A stretch of DNA of 17,761 bases from Chitinophagales bacterium (GTDB lineage Bacteria; Bacteroidota; Bacteroidia; Chitinophagales; Saprospiraceae), in the NCBI GenBank assembly GCA_013297575.1, contig JAAFHO010000037.1, forward strand, positions 1 through 17,761, in the 5' to 3' direction. The notes under the pieces were generated by a model, which worked only from the letters and a program-made list of their open reading frames with translations, was not told the DNA's origin and searched no databases. The position numbers were made by a program, and so were the translations under genes. Below, piece by piece: positions 1 through 7,969 of the stretch (the first letter of the stretch is position 1; each line of letters begins with the position of its first letter).

Positions 1-1038
1 TGGAAACCATTTCGAGATGGCTTGCCAAGGCGGACTTGCCGGAGATCGGTACCATTTGTAATCCAAACCGGACCCTGTTGCGTTTTGCATAAGTTGAGTA
101 GGCGTGGAAATGACACTTTCCCACAAATGGAGTGCCAAATATTTAGGGGAGGTGAGCGTACCTTTTACGATTTGGCGGTATTCATTCTCGGTTACTTTAT
201 TGCCCCAACCACCTTCTTTGGTCAATGGGCTATCTGCTTCCCAATGGAATAAGCGGCTGTTCACCGGCAGCGAGTCTTTGTACTGGCAAAGACGATAATT
301 ATGGGTAGCGCAATGATCGTCCAAGTACTGTTTTAATAAGCCAGAATCAATAAAACGACCAATCAGAAAAGTGTATCCACCTTTGCTCAATATCCATTCG
401 CGCCCTATTGCATAATTGATGGCGGGTAGCACGATAAAAGCACTCATACTCCACATACCCACGATGAGGAGTTTTTTATAAATACCTGCTACCCCAAACG
501 ACCAAAACCGATGCCCGATGGCAATACCAATTAATGTCCCCACCCCAATAAATAAATTAGAAAAATGTACGACACAGCAAAAAACGTATAGCAAGGCCAT
601 CCAACTTACCTGTAACCAAGAAATGCGGGGCTGTAGCAAATAAATAACGATCAATAAGATCTGGATAGGCGTAAAAATATCTGGCATCAATTGACCGCTG
701 TACCAAGGAAGCGGTGTGAGTAAGCAAAGTACCAAGGTTGTCCATAAAAAACGGTCTTCACTACCCGATCCTGGCCATATTAGCGTGAGTGTTCTTTTTA
801 AAATGAATGCCGTTAAGAGGCATTGTACAAAAATAGTAGGCCATAAAGACAATCCACCACCGCTAAAAAACCATAAAAATAAGCCATATACCACAGGGCG
901 GTCGTTAGGAATTTGTCCATCAAAACCACTTCCAATATAAGTACCCGTATCGGAATACACCAATGGGTAGCCGTTATAAAACGCAGCCCCAAGGAGCGCA
1001 AGGGTGGCGAATAGGATGGAGTATCTTTTTACAAACAT
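1..1038 (-). CDS. Multi-pass membrane protein, 3' end beyond the window
   Basis: An open frame of 346 codons starts at ATG 1038 and reads to the window edge without a stop, so the C-terminus is missing. The protein begins MFVKRYSILFATLALLGAAF, an N-terminal membrane segment. It continues with several hydrophobic stretches, at about residues 50-85, 98-112, 122-140, 145-175 and 190-210, and then a more soluble part rich in Trp and Tyr. After the first membrane segment comes YPLVYSDTGTYIG, an acidic motif in the first external loop. GT-C type glycosyltransferases also carry an acidic residue in that loop, so a role in polyprenyl-sugar transfer is possible, but this is inference and I do not recognise the family. 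It lies 112 bp downstream of tsaE on the same strand and has its own TAGGTTTG -7 match. Reality of the gene is near certain; its function is unknown. Confidence 0.85.
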   Translation of the reverse strand, partial: MFVKRYSILFATLALLGAAFYNGYPLVYSDTGTYIGSGFDGQIPNDRPVVYGLFLWFFSGGGLSLWPTIFVQCLLTAFILKRTLTLIWPGSGSEDRFLWTTLVLCLLTPLPWYSGQLMPDIFTPIQILLIVIYLLQPRISWLQVSWMALLYVFCCVVHFSNLFIGVGTLIGIAIGHRFWSFGVAGIYKKLLIVGMWSMSAFIVLPAINYAIGREWILSKGGYTFLIGRFIDSGLLKQYLDDHCATHNYRLCQYKDSLPVNSRLFHWEADSPLTKEGGWGNKVTENEYRQIVKGTLTSPKYLALHLWESVISTPTQLMQNATGSGLDYKWYRSPASPPWQAISKWFP

Positions 1039-1059
1039 AAACTTGAGTTATTAACAGCG

Positions 1060-1067
1060 CAAACCTA
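1060..1067 (-). promoter_or_regulatory. Possible -7 box for the membrane protein gene
   Basis: The minus strand reads TAGGTTTG, a full match to the Bacteroidota -7 consensus TAnnTTTG, ending 21 bases before the ATG at 1038. No TTTG -33 element stands at the usual spacing, so support is moderate. Confidence 0.35.
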
Positions 1068-1150
1068 AGCAATTCTATTCAATAACTACTCTTTTTTGCT
1101 CTAAACAGAAGCGGCTAATTTTTACAAAAATACTGACATTATCTTTGCCG

Positions 1151-1582
1151 CTAAGCCAACTCCAATCTAAAACTCCGTTTTCCATCCTCCAATAATTCAA
1201 TTCGAATAACCGCATAGTCCAGCGGCAAAATCGGTTCAATGACTTGCGGCCACTCCATCATGCAGAACCACGGATCGTACAAAATATCTTCAATACCAAT
1301 ATCAAGTGCCTCTTGAGTGGATTTCAAGCGATACAGATCAAGGTGGTGAAAAAGCGCAGAACCGCCTTGTTGATCCGTAAATTCGTACTCATTAATAATA
1401 GAAAAAGTAGGACTGGAGGTAGCATCGTGTACCCCCAGTAAACGGCAAAACACCTTAGTAAAGGTTGTTTTGCCAGCACCCATTTCACCGTATAATAGTA
1501 TTTTTCTACGATGCGCCAACAAGCGAATCATTTCTGAGGCAATCTGGTCAAGATCGGCTAGGGTAGCAGATTTCCAATACAT
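1151..1582 (-). CDS. tsaE: TsaE, tRNA t6A biosynthesis ATPase
   Basis: TsaE is the small cytoplasmic ATPase that works with TsaB, TsaC/Sua5 and TsaD to place threonylcarbamoyl on A37 of ANN-decoding tRNAs. The 143-residue length fits the family. The Walker A loop GEMGAGKTT is at residues 32-40, the SSPTFSIINEY segment typical of TsaE at 56-66, the Walker B-like HLDLYRL at 80-86, and the EWPQ motif at 110-113. The start ATG at 1582 gives the usual short N-terminus before the P-loop. It follows the TPR gene by 17 bp on the same strand and is probably co-transcribed with it from the promoter near 3540. No tsaB or tsaD is visible in the window. Confidence 0.95.
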   Translation of the reverse strand: MYWKSATLADLDQIASEMIRLLAHRRKILLYGEMGAGKTTFTKVFCRLLGVHDATSSPTFSIINEYEFTDQQGGSALFHHLDLYRLKSTQEALDIGIEDILYDPWFCMMEWPQVIEPILPLDYAVIRIELLEDGKRSFRLELA

Positions 1583-1599
1583 GGTGGGTGATTATTCAA

Positions 1600-3408
1600 T
1601 TATTGCACCTTATCTCCACGAAGTATTCGGTATCGTTTTCGGGCATCCACCGCAAATACACTTCCAGAGTAATCCATAAATATTTTTTCGTATAATGCCT
1701 GGGCTTTTTCAGGCGCATTGAGGCGGAACTCGTATAAGCGAGCGAGTGCAAACAACGAATTATCCGCGCGTATATCCTCTTTATAATTATCTGCTACTTT
1801 TTGGTACAATGCAGCAGCACGGACAAAATCGTTGCGTTTTTCGGCAATTTGTGCCAAAAGATAATAAATATCGTCCTGTAAAGAGTGCTCCGGGAAATTA
1901 AGACGTAGGGTATCCAGCCGTAATATGGCTTCATCAAAACGATTTTGGAAAACGAGCAATTCAGCACCAGCGTACAAAGTAATCGCATCAGCAGTGGTAT
2001 CAAGGTTGAGGTTGTCCATGATGAACACCGACAAATCCAATGCATCATTGGAAATCAATTTTGAGGTAGAGGCCTTTAGTACATCAAATTGCGCTTGTGC
2101 CCATTGGAAATCGCCGTTGTAATACGCCAATTTTGCATTTTTGAAACGGGCTTCCTGTCCTAGTATTTCCTCTTTATACCCTTTATCCACCTGAGAATAC
2201 AGGAGAGTGCTTTCCCAGCGTTCGCCCGACATTAAATAATAATCAGCTAAGTTTATTTTGGCGCGCGCTTGTTCATCGCGTTGTATGCCCGGTGCTTTGA
2301 TCAGGCTGTCTAACAACTGTACTGATTTGGGTAAATCATTGATATACAAAGCCTCTAATTCTGCTAATTCCAATACCAAGGAGGCTGTTTGACGGTTCAT
2401 TCCGTATTGGTCAATAAAAGATCGGTAATCTTGCTCTAAAGCCGTTAGGTCGGCAGTAGTGTAAGAAAGTCCCTGTACAATTTTATTGCGGCGATTGAGC
2501 ATCGCACCCTGTTTAGACGGAAAAAAGTAAGGATTTTGTTGCCCTTTTTCTTGAATAATATAGTCGTATGCCGCAATAGCCGAATCGTAATCCTTGGCTT
2601 CCGATGCATCAATGGCCATTTGATAAATGCGTTGACCGCTTTCATTGAGGCGTGCATCAAGGGCTTTTAGTTGGCGGAGTGCGTTTTTGAAATCTTTGCG
2701 CTGAATAAACGACCAAGCAAGTACTTCGATATACTCTGGCTTTTCATCATTTTGGATACGTGTATAAAGTTGCGATTGCAATTCTTCAAAATCGGAAGGC
2801 TCTAAGTACCGAGACAGGTAAATGGTGATTGTTTGTACGCTATTGATCGAGTTAGATTCCAAACTGTTGAGGTATTGCTCAATCATTTTTGCCGGCTCGC
2901 CTTTGCGTCGGTATAATTCGCCCAAATTAAAAGCAAACACATTTTTGTCCTTCAGTAATTCAGCACCTCGTTCGTAAGTACGGATAGCAAGTTCGTATTT
3001 ACTGGTATTGGAGAACTGGCTGGCCAGTCTGTTTATTGAATTAAAATCGGGTGAAATCGTTTGAATCGCCTTTTCATACTGGGCTTTTGCCTCCGTTGTT
3101 TTACCCTGACGTTCGAGAATAGCACCATATTGTACGTATAAATTACCCGAGTTAGGGTTCTTTTTAATCTGCTTTTTGAGTACTTTTTCGCATTCCTCAA
3201 ATTGCTCTAAATTAAGCATTGATTCTACATAGCGATTCAAAGCAAATTCATTGGAAGCGTTGCTTTCGAGGATTTGGCCAAAAAGACTAGCCGATTTCTC
3301 ATATTCGCCATTGATAAAGTATTGGTTGGCCAAATTAATATCCTGCGCACTTATTGCAAGTACGCAAAACAAGGCGATTGTGGCTAATAAAAATTTAATA
3401 TGCTGCAT
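1600..3408 (-). CDS. Secreted or periplasmic TPR-repeat protein
   Basis: This 602-residue protein opens with a signal peptide: basic MQHIK, a hydrophobic core, then AISA before QD at about residue 21. The rest is almost wholly helical TPR-like repeats. Clear ones lie at about residues 27-120 (for example YFINGEYEKSASLFGQIL and YGAILERQGKTTEAKAQYEKAI) and at about 510-598 (YYLLAQIAEKRNDFVRAAALYQKV, then a LARLYEFRLNAPEKAQALYEKI unit). The C-terminal pair resembles the BamD/CpoB type of envelope TPR domain. There is no enzymatic motif. TPR solenoids act as protein-binding scaffolds; the partner is unknown here. It is the first gene of a minus-strand run with tsaE. The start at 3408 gives a complete signal peptide. 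Confidence 0.85.
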   Translation of the reverse strand: MQHIKFLLATIALFCVLAISAQDINLANQYFINGEYEKSASLFGQILESNASNEFALNRYVESMLNLEQFEECEKVLKKQIKKNPNSGNLYVQYGAILERQGKTTEAKAQYEKAIQTISPDFNSINRLASQFSNTSKYELAIRTYERGAELLKDKNVFAFNLGELYRRKGEPAKMIEQYLNSLESNSINSVQTITIYLSRYLEPSDFEELQSQLYTRIQNDEKPEYIEVLAWSFIQRKDFKNALRQLKALDARLNESGQRIYQMAIDASEAKDYDSAIAAYDYIIQEKGQQNPYFFPSKQGAMLNRRNKIVQGLSYTTADLTALEQDYRSFIDQYGMNRQTASLVLELAELEALYINDLPKSVQLLDSLIKAPGIQRDEQARAKINLADYYLMSGERWESTLLYSQVDKGYKEEILGQEARFKNAKLAYYNGDFQWAQAQFDVLKASTSKLISNDALDLSVFIMDNLNLDTTADAITLYAGAELLVFQNRFDEAILRLDTLRLNFPEHSLQDDIYYLLAQIAEKRNDFVRAAALYQKVADNYKEDIRADNSLFALARLYEFRLNAPEKAQALYEKIFMDYSGSVFAVDARKRYRILRGDKVQ

Positions 3409-3523
3409 AATGGTAAGTAGTTTTAATCTGCGCTAGTACTTGTTTCTAAAAACGATAGTTTTGATATTAGGGTACAACCCTTGCTTTATCATTTCTAACG
3501 ACTATAAACGTGAAAAGGGGTTG

Positions 3524-3555
3524 CAAAGTTACGAGGGCAATCCGAACATTTCAAA
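3524..3555 (-). promoter_or_regulatory. Bacteroidota-type promoter for the TPR-tsaE run
   Basis: On the minus strand TTTG (3555-3552) is followed by exactly 20 bases and then TAACTTTG (3531-3524). This matches both the -33 and -7 elements of the primary sigma factor consensus in this phylum. It implies a leader of about 110 nt before the ATG at 3408. That leader contains a small AGGGT-TGT-ACCCT hairpin. Confidence 0.65.
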
Positions 3556-3561
3556 AATACT

Positions 3562-4104
3562 TTATTGTTGATCCACTTTCAAGGCCATCCTCCTCAGCGA
3601 TGCCGATATTTCAGGGCTTTTGAGGCTTTCTAAGTCCATCCATTGCATCCCTTTTATTTCGGAGGGATCAAATGCGGTATCCTCCTCTGGTGCGGAAAAA
3701 AGATACCGAATATCGTAGTGCAAATGCGCTGGTACATCGCCCTTGGCAGGGATAGGGTGAATATCTATATCAAAAATACCTTCCTGCTCAAGTGTCAGTA
3801 TCTGTAAACCACACTCCTCTTTGGCTTCGCGGCGGGCAGTTTCCAGTAGCGAATCATCTGTATCATCGGCATGACCACCGGGCTGAAACCATCTCCCTAA
3901 TTTGAGGTGGTGGATCAGCAATACCTTCGATCTGCTGTGCGATACCACCCAAGCAGAACCGGTGAGGTGTCCTTCTAAGTTGGTACGTTGCCAAAAGTCG
4001 TCGTTTTTTTGTACAAATTCGATGGTTTGCGTCAAAAAAACGGCATCATCTTCATCGAACGGTGTATATTGTTGAAGGGAATTAAGGGTATCCTGTTTGT
4101 TCAT
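3562..4104 (-). CDS. Nudix hydrolase
   Basis: Nudix enzymes hydrolyse nucleoside diphosphates linked to another moiety, using a metal held by the Nudix helix. In this 180-residue protein the box lies at residues 76-100. It begins PGGHADDTDDS and ends in a perfect REAKEECGL, matching REUxEExGU. The upstream Glu of the classic Gx5Ex7 pattern is replaced by Asp, and the loop is one residue longer. SAWVV at 50-54 and VLLIHH at 61-66 form the expected strands before the box. The substrate cannot be told from sequence. The start ATG at 4104 faces the lipoprotein gene at 4177 across 72 bp. The stop at 3562 lies just upstream of the TPR promoter. Confidence 0.9.
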   Translation of the reverse strand: MNKQDTLNSLQQYTPFDEDDAVFLTQTIEFVQKNDDFWQRTNLEGHLTGSAWVVSHSRSKVLLIHHLKLGRWFQPGGHADDTDDSLLETARREAKEECGLQILTLEQEGIFDIDIHPIPAKGDVPAHLHYDIRYLFSAPEEDTAFDPSEIKGMQWMDLESLKSPEISASLRRMALKVDQQ

Positions 4105-4109
4105 AGGTG

Positions 4110-4117
4110 TAAAGGTA
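4110..4117 (-). promoter_or_regulatory. Possible -7 box for the Nudix gene
   Basis: The minus strand reads TACCTTTA, one mismatch from TAnnTTTG, only 5 bases before the ATG at 4104. If used, the mRNA would be nearly leaderless. There is no clear -33 element. Confidence 0.3.
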
Positions 4118-4139
4118 CTGCGTTTTAAAAATTAGATTA

Positions 4140-4147
4140 TACCTTTG
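4140..4147 (+). promoter_or_regulatory. Possible -7 box for the small lipoprotein gene
   Basis: TACCTTTG, followed by CTGC, is a full match to TAnnTTTG, 29 bases before the ATG at 4177. It lies back to back with the Nudix gene signal, so the two divergent promoters share the same 72 bp. No clear TTTG -33 element is present. Confidence 0.45.
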
Positions 4148-4176
4148 CTGCTAAATTTATCAAAACATACTGCACC

Positions 4177-4623
4177 ATGAAATTACTTATGCTCGCTTTG
4201 TCGCTACTTTCCATTGCTACGTTGTTGGTTTTTTGTAAACACACCAAATACACGGCAGATACATTGCCTAAGGCTCAAATTCGATTTGGAAAAGGCGGCG
4301 GATTTACTGGTATGGAGCAGCGCTATACCCTGCTCAATAACGGTCAATTATTTGAGGAAGGCAAAACAGAATTAGATTCGGCCAAGAAGCGCATTGCCAA
4401 GGCTTGTTTTAAAACAGCCGAAAAATTGGGCTTGGAAAAATTGGCTTATACCAATCCTGGCAATACTTATTCTTTTATCGAAGTGCCGTCAGGCGATGGG
4501 TTCAATCGGATTACGTGGGGCGGCCAAGGTGCGGCAGTAGATGGTGCTATTGTAGAATTGCATGAGCAACTCATGGGGCTTTTGCCACAAAAAAGTTTTA
4601 AGCCAGAAGATGCGAATCGTTAA
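4177..4623 (+). CDS. Small predicted lipoprotein, function unknown
   Basis: This 148-residue protein starts MKLLMLALSLLSIATLLVFCK. That is a basic start and hydrophobic core ending in a Cys at residue 20, in a loose lipobox (LVFC) of the kind tolerated in this phylum. The mature part contains IRFGKGGGFTGMEQRYTLLNNGQLF, a small beta-rich segment, then a helical basic stretch (KKRIAKACFKTAEKLGLEKL) and a second Gly-rich strand pair (FNRITWGGQG). I do not recognise a catalytic motif. It is probably anchored to the inner or outer membrane. It is transcribed divergently from the Nudix gene and lies 59 bp ahead of the PBP gene, which seems to have its own promoter. Confidence 0.75.
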   Translation: MKLLMLALSLLSIATLLVFCKHTKYTADTLPKAQIRFGKGGGFTGMEQRYTLLNNGQLFEEGKTELDSAKKRIAKACFKTAEKLGLEKLAYTNPGNTYSFIEVPSGDGFNRITWGGQGAAVDGAIVELHEQLMGLLPQKSFKPEDANR

Positions 4624-4651
4624 TTAATACCTACTTTTACCCCTTTCTTTT

Positions 4652-4659
4652 TACCTTCG
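4652..4659 (+). promoter_or_regulatory. Possible -7 box for the PBP1A gene
   Basis: TACCTTCG matches TAnnTTTG at all but one position and lies 23 bases before the ATG at 4683. Its position argues against the upstream in-frame TTG at 4668 as the start, because that codon would fall almost at the transcription start. Confidence 0.4.
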
Positions 4660-4682
4660 CGAAATTTTTGAGCAATATATCC

Positions 4683-7409
4683 ATGTCTAATATATTTAAG
4701 TCTTTTTTATCCAACCCGATTATTCAACGTATTGGCACCGTATGGGCAACCATTACGAAGCCCGTAAAATACGTCTGGAATTTTATTTTATCACCTCTTC
4801 GCCCTGTTCTTGACCCGCTCAACGCTCGTTGGGCAGCACTGATAGCGCCTATTACTACGCGATGGGCAGCATTTTCTCTGCGGTTTCCGATGTTTGCAAG
4901 TGTCGCCAATTTTGGGATGCGTGTATTCAAATGGGGCTTTTATACTTTGTTAGCCCTTATTTTTGGTGTTTGGATCGGTGCTTTTGGCAAAATGCCGGAT
5001 AGAGAAGAATTAACAAATATTGAAACAGCCAATGCGACCGAGATATACACCGCAGATAGCGTTTTGATCGGTAAATATTATATTGAAAACCGTACGGCGA
5101 TTAAATTGGAAAATATTTCGCCTTTTGTCATTACGGCTTTATTGGCAACGGAAGACAAACGTTTTTTTGAGCACAGTGGTATCGATTTAATGTCGTGGTT
5201 ACGTGCGTTTAAAGGCGTGGCTACCAGCGACCAAAATTTGGGAGGTGGCTCTACTTTAAGCCAGCAATTGGCCAAAAACCTATATCCTCGACGTAGTTAT
5301 TTAGTACCAGGTATCAGTATTTTGCTCAATAAAATTAGGGAAAATATCATTTCCATCCGACTGGAAAACATCTACGATAAAGAAGAACTACTCATACTTT
5401 ACCTCAATACAGTGCCTTTTGGTGGCGACCGATTTGGGATTAATGTGGCTGCTAAGTATTTTTTCAATAAAAAAGCAAAGGATCTAGCCCCCGACCAAGC
5501 GGCAACCTTGATTGGTATGCTAAAGGCTACCACAGCACTTGATCCCGTTCGTAATCCTGAAAACTCACAAAAAAGACGCAATTTGGTGATGTCGCGTATG
5601 GTGCGCAACAATGATTTTGAGTTCAATTCCGTAGAATTGGCCACTGTAGCCAAATTGATTAAAAACGGTAAATTATCACAGGGCGAATACGACAAATTGA
5701 AAGAAAAACCTGTTGGCGCAAAAAAATACGGCGGTGATAATAATAACGATGGCACAGGTACTTATTTCCGTGAGTACTTGCGCACAGAGGTCATGCCTGA
5801 TTTGCTCAAAGGTTTGACCAAAGAAGATGGTACAACCTATAATTTGTACCGCGATGGCCTCAAAATATATACTTCATTAGATAGTCGTATGCAGCAATAT
5901 GCAGAAGAATCTGTGCAAAAGCACATGAAAGACCTGCAATCAAAATTCGACCAGCACTGGAAAGGATATAAGGCTGAAAAAGCATGGGGCGATGATAAAT
6001 GGATCGACGAGCAGGTGCGTAAAAGCGACCGCTGGAAGCAATCCAAAGAGGGTGGTATGAATGATGCCGAAATCCTCAAATCATTTGAACAGCCCGCCAA
6101 AATGACCATTTTCTCTTGGAAAAATGGCGGTGGCGACGTAGATACTACCATGACCCCTATTGATAGCGTCCGGTATTATTTCTGTATGCTCAATTGTGGT
6201 TTTATGGCAATGGAGCATCAAACGGGTTATATCCGCGCTTGGGTGGGTGGTACCAATTTCCGCAATTTTAAATACGACCATATCTTTAGCAAACGACAAG
6301 TAGGCTCTACTTTCAAACCGATTGTATATGCGGCTGCTATTCAAGATAGTATTAGTCCTTGCAAGTTTATACGCAATCAAATGGTAACGATTAAGGACTG
6401 GACACCCAAAAACTCCGATGATAGTTATGGCGGCTGGTATTCTGTAATTGGTGGTTTAACTTATTCTGTTAACGTCATCGCTGCGCAATTAATCGAGCAA
6501 GTAGGTATTCAAAAAACAATTGATTTAGCCTCAAAAATGGGCGTTACATCTACTTTGCCTCGCGAATTTGGTATTAGTTTGGGTGCTTGCGAAATCGATT
6601 TGTACGATATGGTAAAGGTGTATGGCACCATTGCAAACAAGGGGGTTCGGCCCGAACCTATTGCAGTGTTAAAAGTCACTGATCGAAATGGAAAGGCAAT
6701 ATTTGATTATAAAAAAGCACTCATTGAAGATAGCAACCTTGGTCCTCATGTGCAGGCTTTAACAGAAGACCAAGCAGGTATAATGACCCGCATGATGAAA
6801 AGTGTGATTGATTACGGTACTGGCCGTAGGTTGCGTACTGGTTTTGGTTTGATGAATGAGTTTGCAGGCAAAACAGGTACTACACAAAACCAATCGGATG
6901 GTTGGTTCATCAATTTTAACCCAACCTTAGTGACTGGCGCGTGGGTAGGAGCACCGAGTAGAGCCGTGCGTTTCCGTTCCATGAGCATGGGTCAAGGCTC
7001 AGCAATGGCTTTGCCTATTGTAGCCATGTTTTGGCATAAAATAGGCAATGACAAAAAATTACGTGGGCTTTTGAATGAAAAATTCGATGAAAAACCCGCC
7101 ATTGTAAGCAAATGTGGTTGCCCATTCCGAATTTCTATTTCGCCGGATACCTTAAATATGCTCTTGCAAGATTCTACCATACGCGATTCCATGCGTGCCA
7201 ATGGTTATAGAAATTTGAAGCAAATTGTTAAAGATCGGTTTGGAGGACAAGTACCCGATGAACCCGAAGGCGGCGATATTGATCCCGATAAGTACAACGA
7301 CGAGCCACAAGAAGCACCTAAAGACAAAAAAGATGGGAAGGTGAAGCAAGTTTTTGATAAATTATTCAACAAGGAAAAAGATAAGGACAAAAAAGGCGGC
7401 GGCGGTTAG
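4683..7409 (+). CDS. mrcA: Bifunctional class A penicillin-binding protein (PBP1A type)
   Basis: The product polymerises and cross-links peptidoglycan at the outer face of the inner membrane. It has 908 residues. A cytoplasmic N-terminal region of about 83 residues precedes the membrane anchor (WGFYTLLALIFGVWIGAFG, 84-102). The GT51 glycosyltransferase follows, with ATEDKRFFEH (catalytic Glu 157) and GGSTLSQQLAKNL (188-200). The transpeptidase has SxxK as GSTFK (Ser 542, Lys 545), SVN at 595-597 and KTGTT from Lys 730, so all active-site motifs are present. The C-terminus is a long acidic/basic low-complexity tail ending in GGGG. I chose ATG 4683 over TTG 4668 because of the promoter position and the common MSN start. 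The alkyltransferase gene follows closely and is probably co-transcribed. The symbol mrcA (also ponA) reflects the class, not proven orthology. Confidence 0.95.
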   Translation: MSNIFKSFLSNPIIQRIGTVWATITKPVKYVWNFILSPLRPVLDPLNARWAALIAPITTRWAAFSLRFPMFASVANFGMRVFKWGFYTLLALIFGVWIGAFGKMPDREELTNIETANATEIYTADSVLIGKYYIENRTAIKLENISPFVITALLATEDKRFFEHSGIDLMSWLRAFKGVATSDQNLGGGSTLSQQLAKNLYPRRSYLVPGISILLNKIRENIISIRLENIYDKEELLILYLNTVPFGGDRFGINVAAKYFFNKKAKDLAPDQAATLIGMLKATTALDPVRNPENSQKRRNLVMSRMVRNNDFEFNSVELATVAKLIKNGKLSQGEYDKLKEKPVGAKKYGGDNNNDGTGTYFREYLRTEVMPDLLKGLTKEDGTTYNLYRDGLKIYTSLDSRMQQYAEESVQKHMKDLQSKFDQHWKGYKAEKAWGDDKWIDEQVRKSDRWKQSKEGGMNDAEILKSFEQPAKMTIFSWKNGGGDVDTTMTPIDSVRYYFCMLNCGFMAMEHQTGYIRAWVGGTNFRNFKYDHIFSKRQVGSTFKPIVYAAAIQDSISPCKFIRNQMVTIKDWTPKNSDDSYGGWYSVIGGLTYSVNVIAAQLIEQVGIQKTIDLASKMGVTSTLPREFGISLGACEIDLYDMVKVYGTIANKGVRPEPIAVLKVTDRNGKAIFDYKKALIEDSNLGPHVQALTEDQAGIMTRMMKSVIDYGTGRRLRTGFGLMNEFAGKTGTTQNQSDGWFINFNPTLVTGAWVGAPSRAVRFRSMSMGQGSAMALPIVAMFWHKIGNDKKLRGLLNEKFDEKPAIVSKCGCPFRISISPDTLNMLLQDSTIRDSMRANGYRNLKQIVKDRFGGQVPDEPEGGDIDPDKYNDEPQEAPKDKKDGKVKQVFDKLFNKEKDKDKKGGGG

Positions 7410-7445
7410 CATTTGTCAAAGGAATGTGCCAAAATTAGTAACGCT

Positions 7446-7940
7446 ATGCAACAAATCTCTTTTTGTCAAACGCCTCTAGGTGCAGTATCCATTACCGTAG
7501 ATGAAAAAGCATTGCTTGAATTGAGTTTTTTAGATACACCTTCGGAGGAAATTGATTTTAATATGCCGTCAACTGGTCTGCTCCAAGCAGTAAAAGACCA
7601 GTTGACAGCTTATTTTTTGGGCAAACTCCAAGTATTTGACCTGCCTATGCACCCAAAAGGCACGGAGTTTCAAAAAAAGGTTTGGGCAGAATTATTGAAA
7701 ATTCCTTTTGGCACTACGGTCTCTTACCGCGAAATGTCGCTGCGATTAGGTGATGAAAAATGTATCCGTGCAGCGGCTTCTGCCAATGGTAAAAACCCAA
7801 TTGGCCTGATGATTCCTTGCCACCGCGTCATTGGTACCGATGGCAGACTGGTTGGTTATGCTGGTGGACTATGGCGCAAACAATACTTGTTACAGCATGA
7901 AAGGGAGTTGATGCCGCTGGGGGATGGTTTGCTTTTTTGA
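7446..7940 (+). CDS. ogt: Methylated-DNA--protein-cysteine methyltransferase (Ogt/AGT)
   Basis: This suicide repair enzyme moves alkyl groups from O6-alkylguanine (and O4-alkylthymine) in DNA to its own cysteine. The 164-residue protein has the hallmark IPCHRVIG motif with acceptor Cys 125. The helix-turn-helix segment is GTTVSYREMSLRLGDEKCIRAAASANGKNP (89-118), and the active-site C-terminal part reads GYAGGLWRKQYLLQHE. The short N-terminal domain (1-70) marks the Ogt form without an Ada regulatory domain. I start at ATG 7446, giving MQQISFCQTPLGAV. An in-frame TTG at 7413 would add 11 unlikely residues. It lies 36 bp after the PBP gene stop and converges on the histidine kinase gene with only 21 bp between the stops. 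Confidence 0.95.
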   Translation: MQQISFCQTPLGAVSITVDEKALLELSFLDTPSEEIDFNMPSTGLLQAVKDQLTAYFLGKLQVFDLPMHPKGTEFQKKVWAELLKIPFGTTVSYREMSLRLGDEKCIRAAASANGKNPIGLMIPCHRVIGTDGRLVGYAGGLWRKQYLLQHERELMPLGDGLLF

Positions 7941-7969
7941 GGTTTTATGCTTTAAATTACATTAAAACC
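7941..7969. terminator. Weak bidirectional terminator candidate between convergent genes
   Basis: GGTTTTA (7941-7947) pairs with TAAAACC (7963-7969) around a 15-nt A/T-rich loop, exactly between the two converging stop codons. The stem is short and A/T-rich and has no clear T-run, so the main support is location. Confidence 0.25.

Noticed and set aside
1140..1147. TATCTTTG, a -7 match on the plus strand near the 3' end of tsaE
   Set aside because: There is no -33 element and no plus-strand gene downstream. Several such 8-mers are expected by chance in a window of this size.
4668..4682. TTG start that would extend the PBP by five residues
   Set aside because: It lies 9 bases from the -7 box; ATG 4683 has a normal leader.
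5399..5755. 118-codon frame on the minus strand inside the PBP gene
   Set aside because: It is antisense to conserved glycosyltransferase sequence and has no homology-like features.
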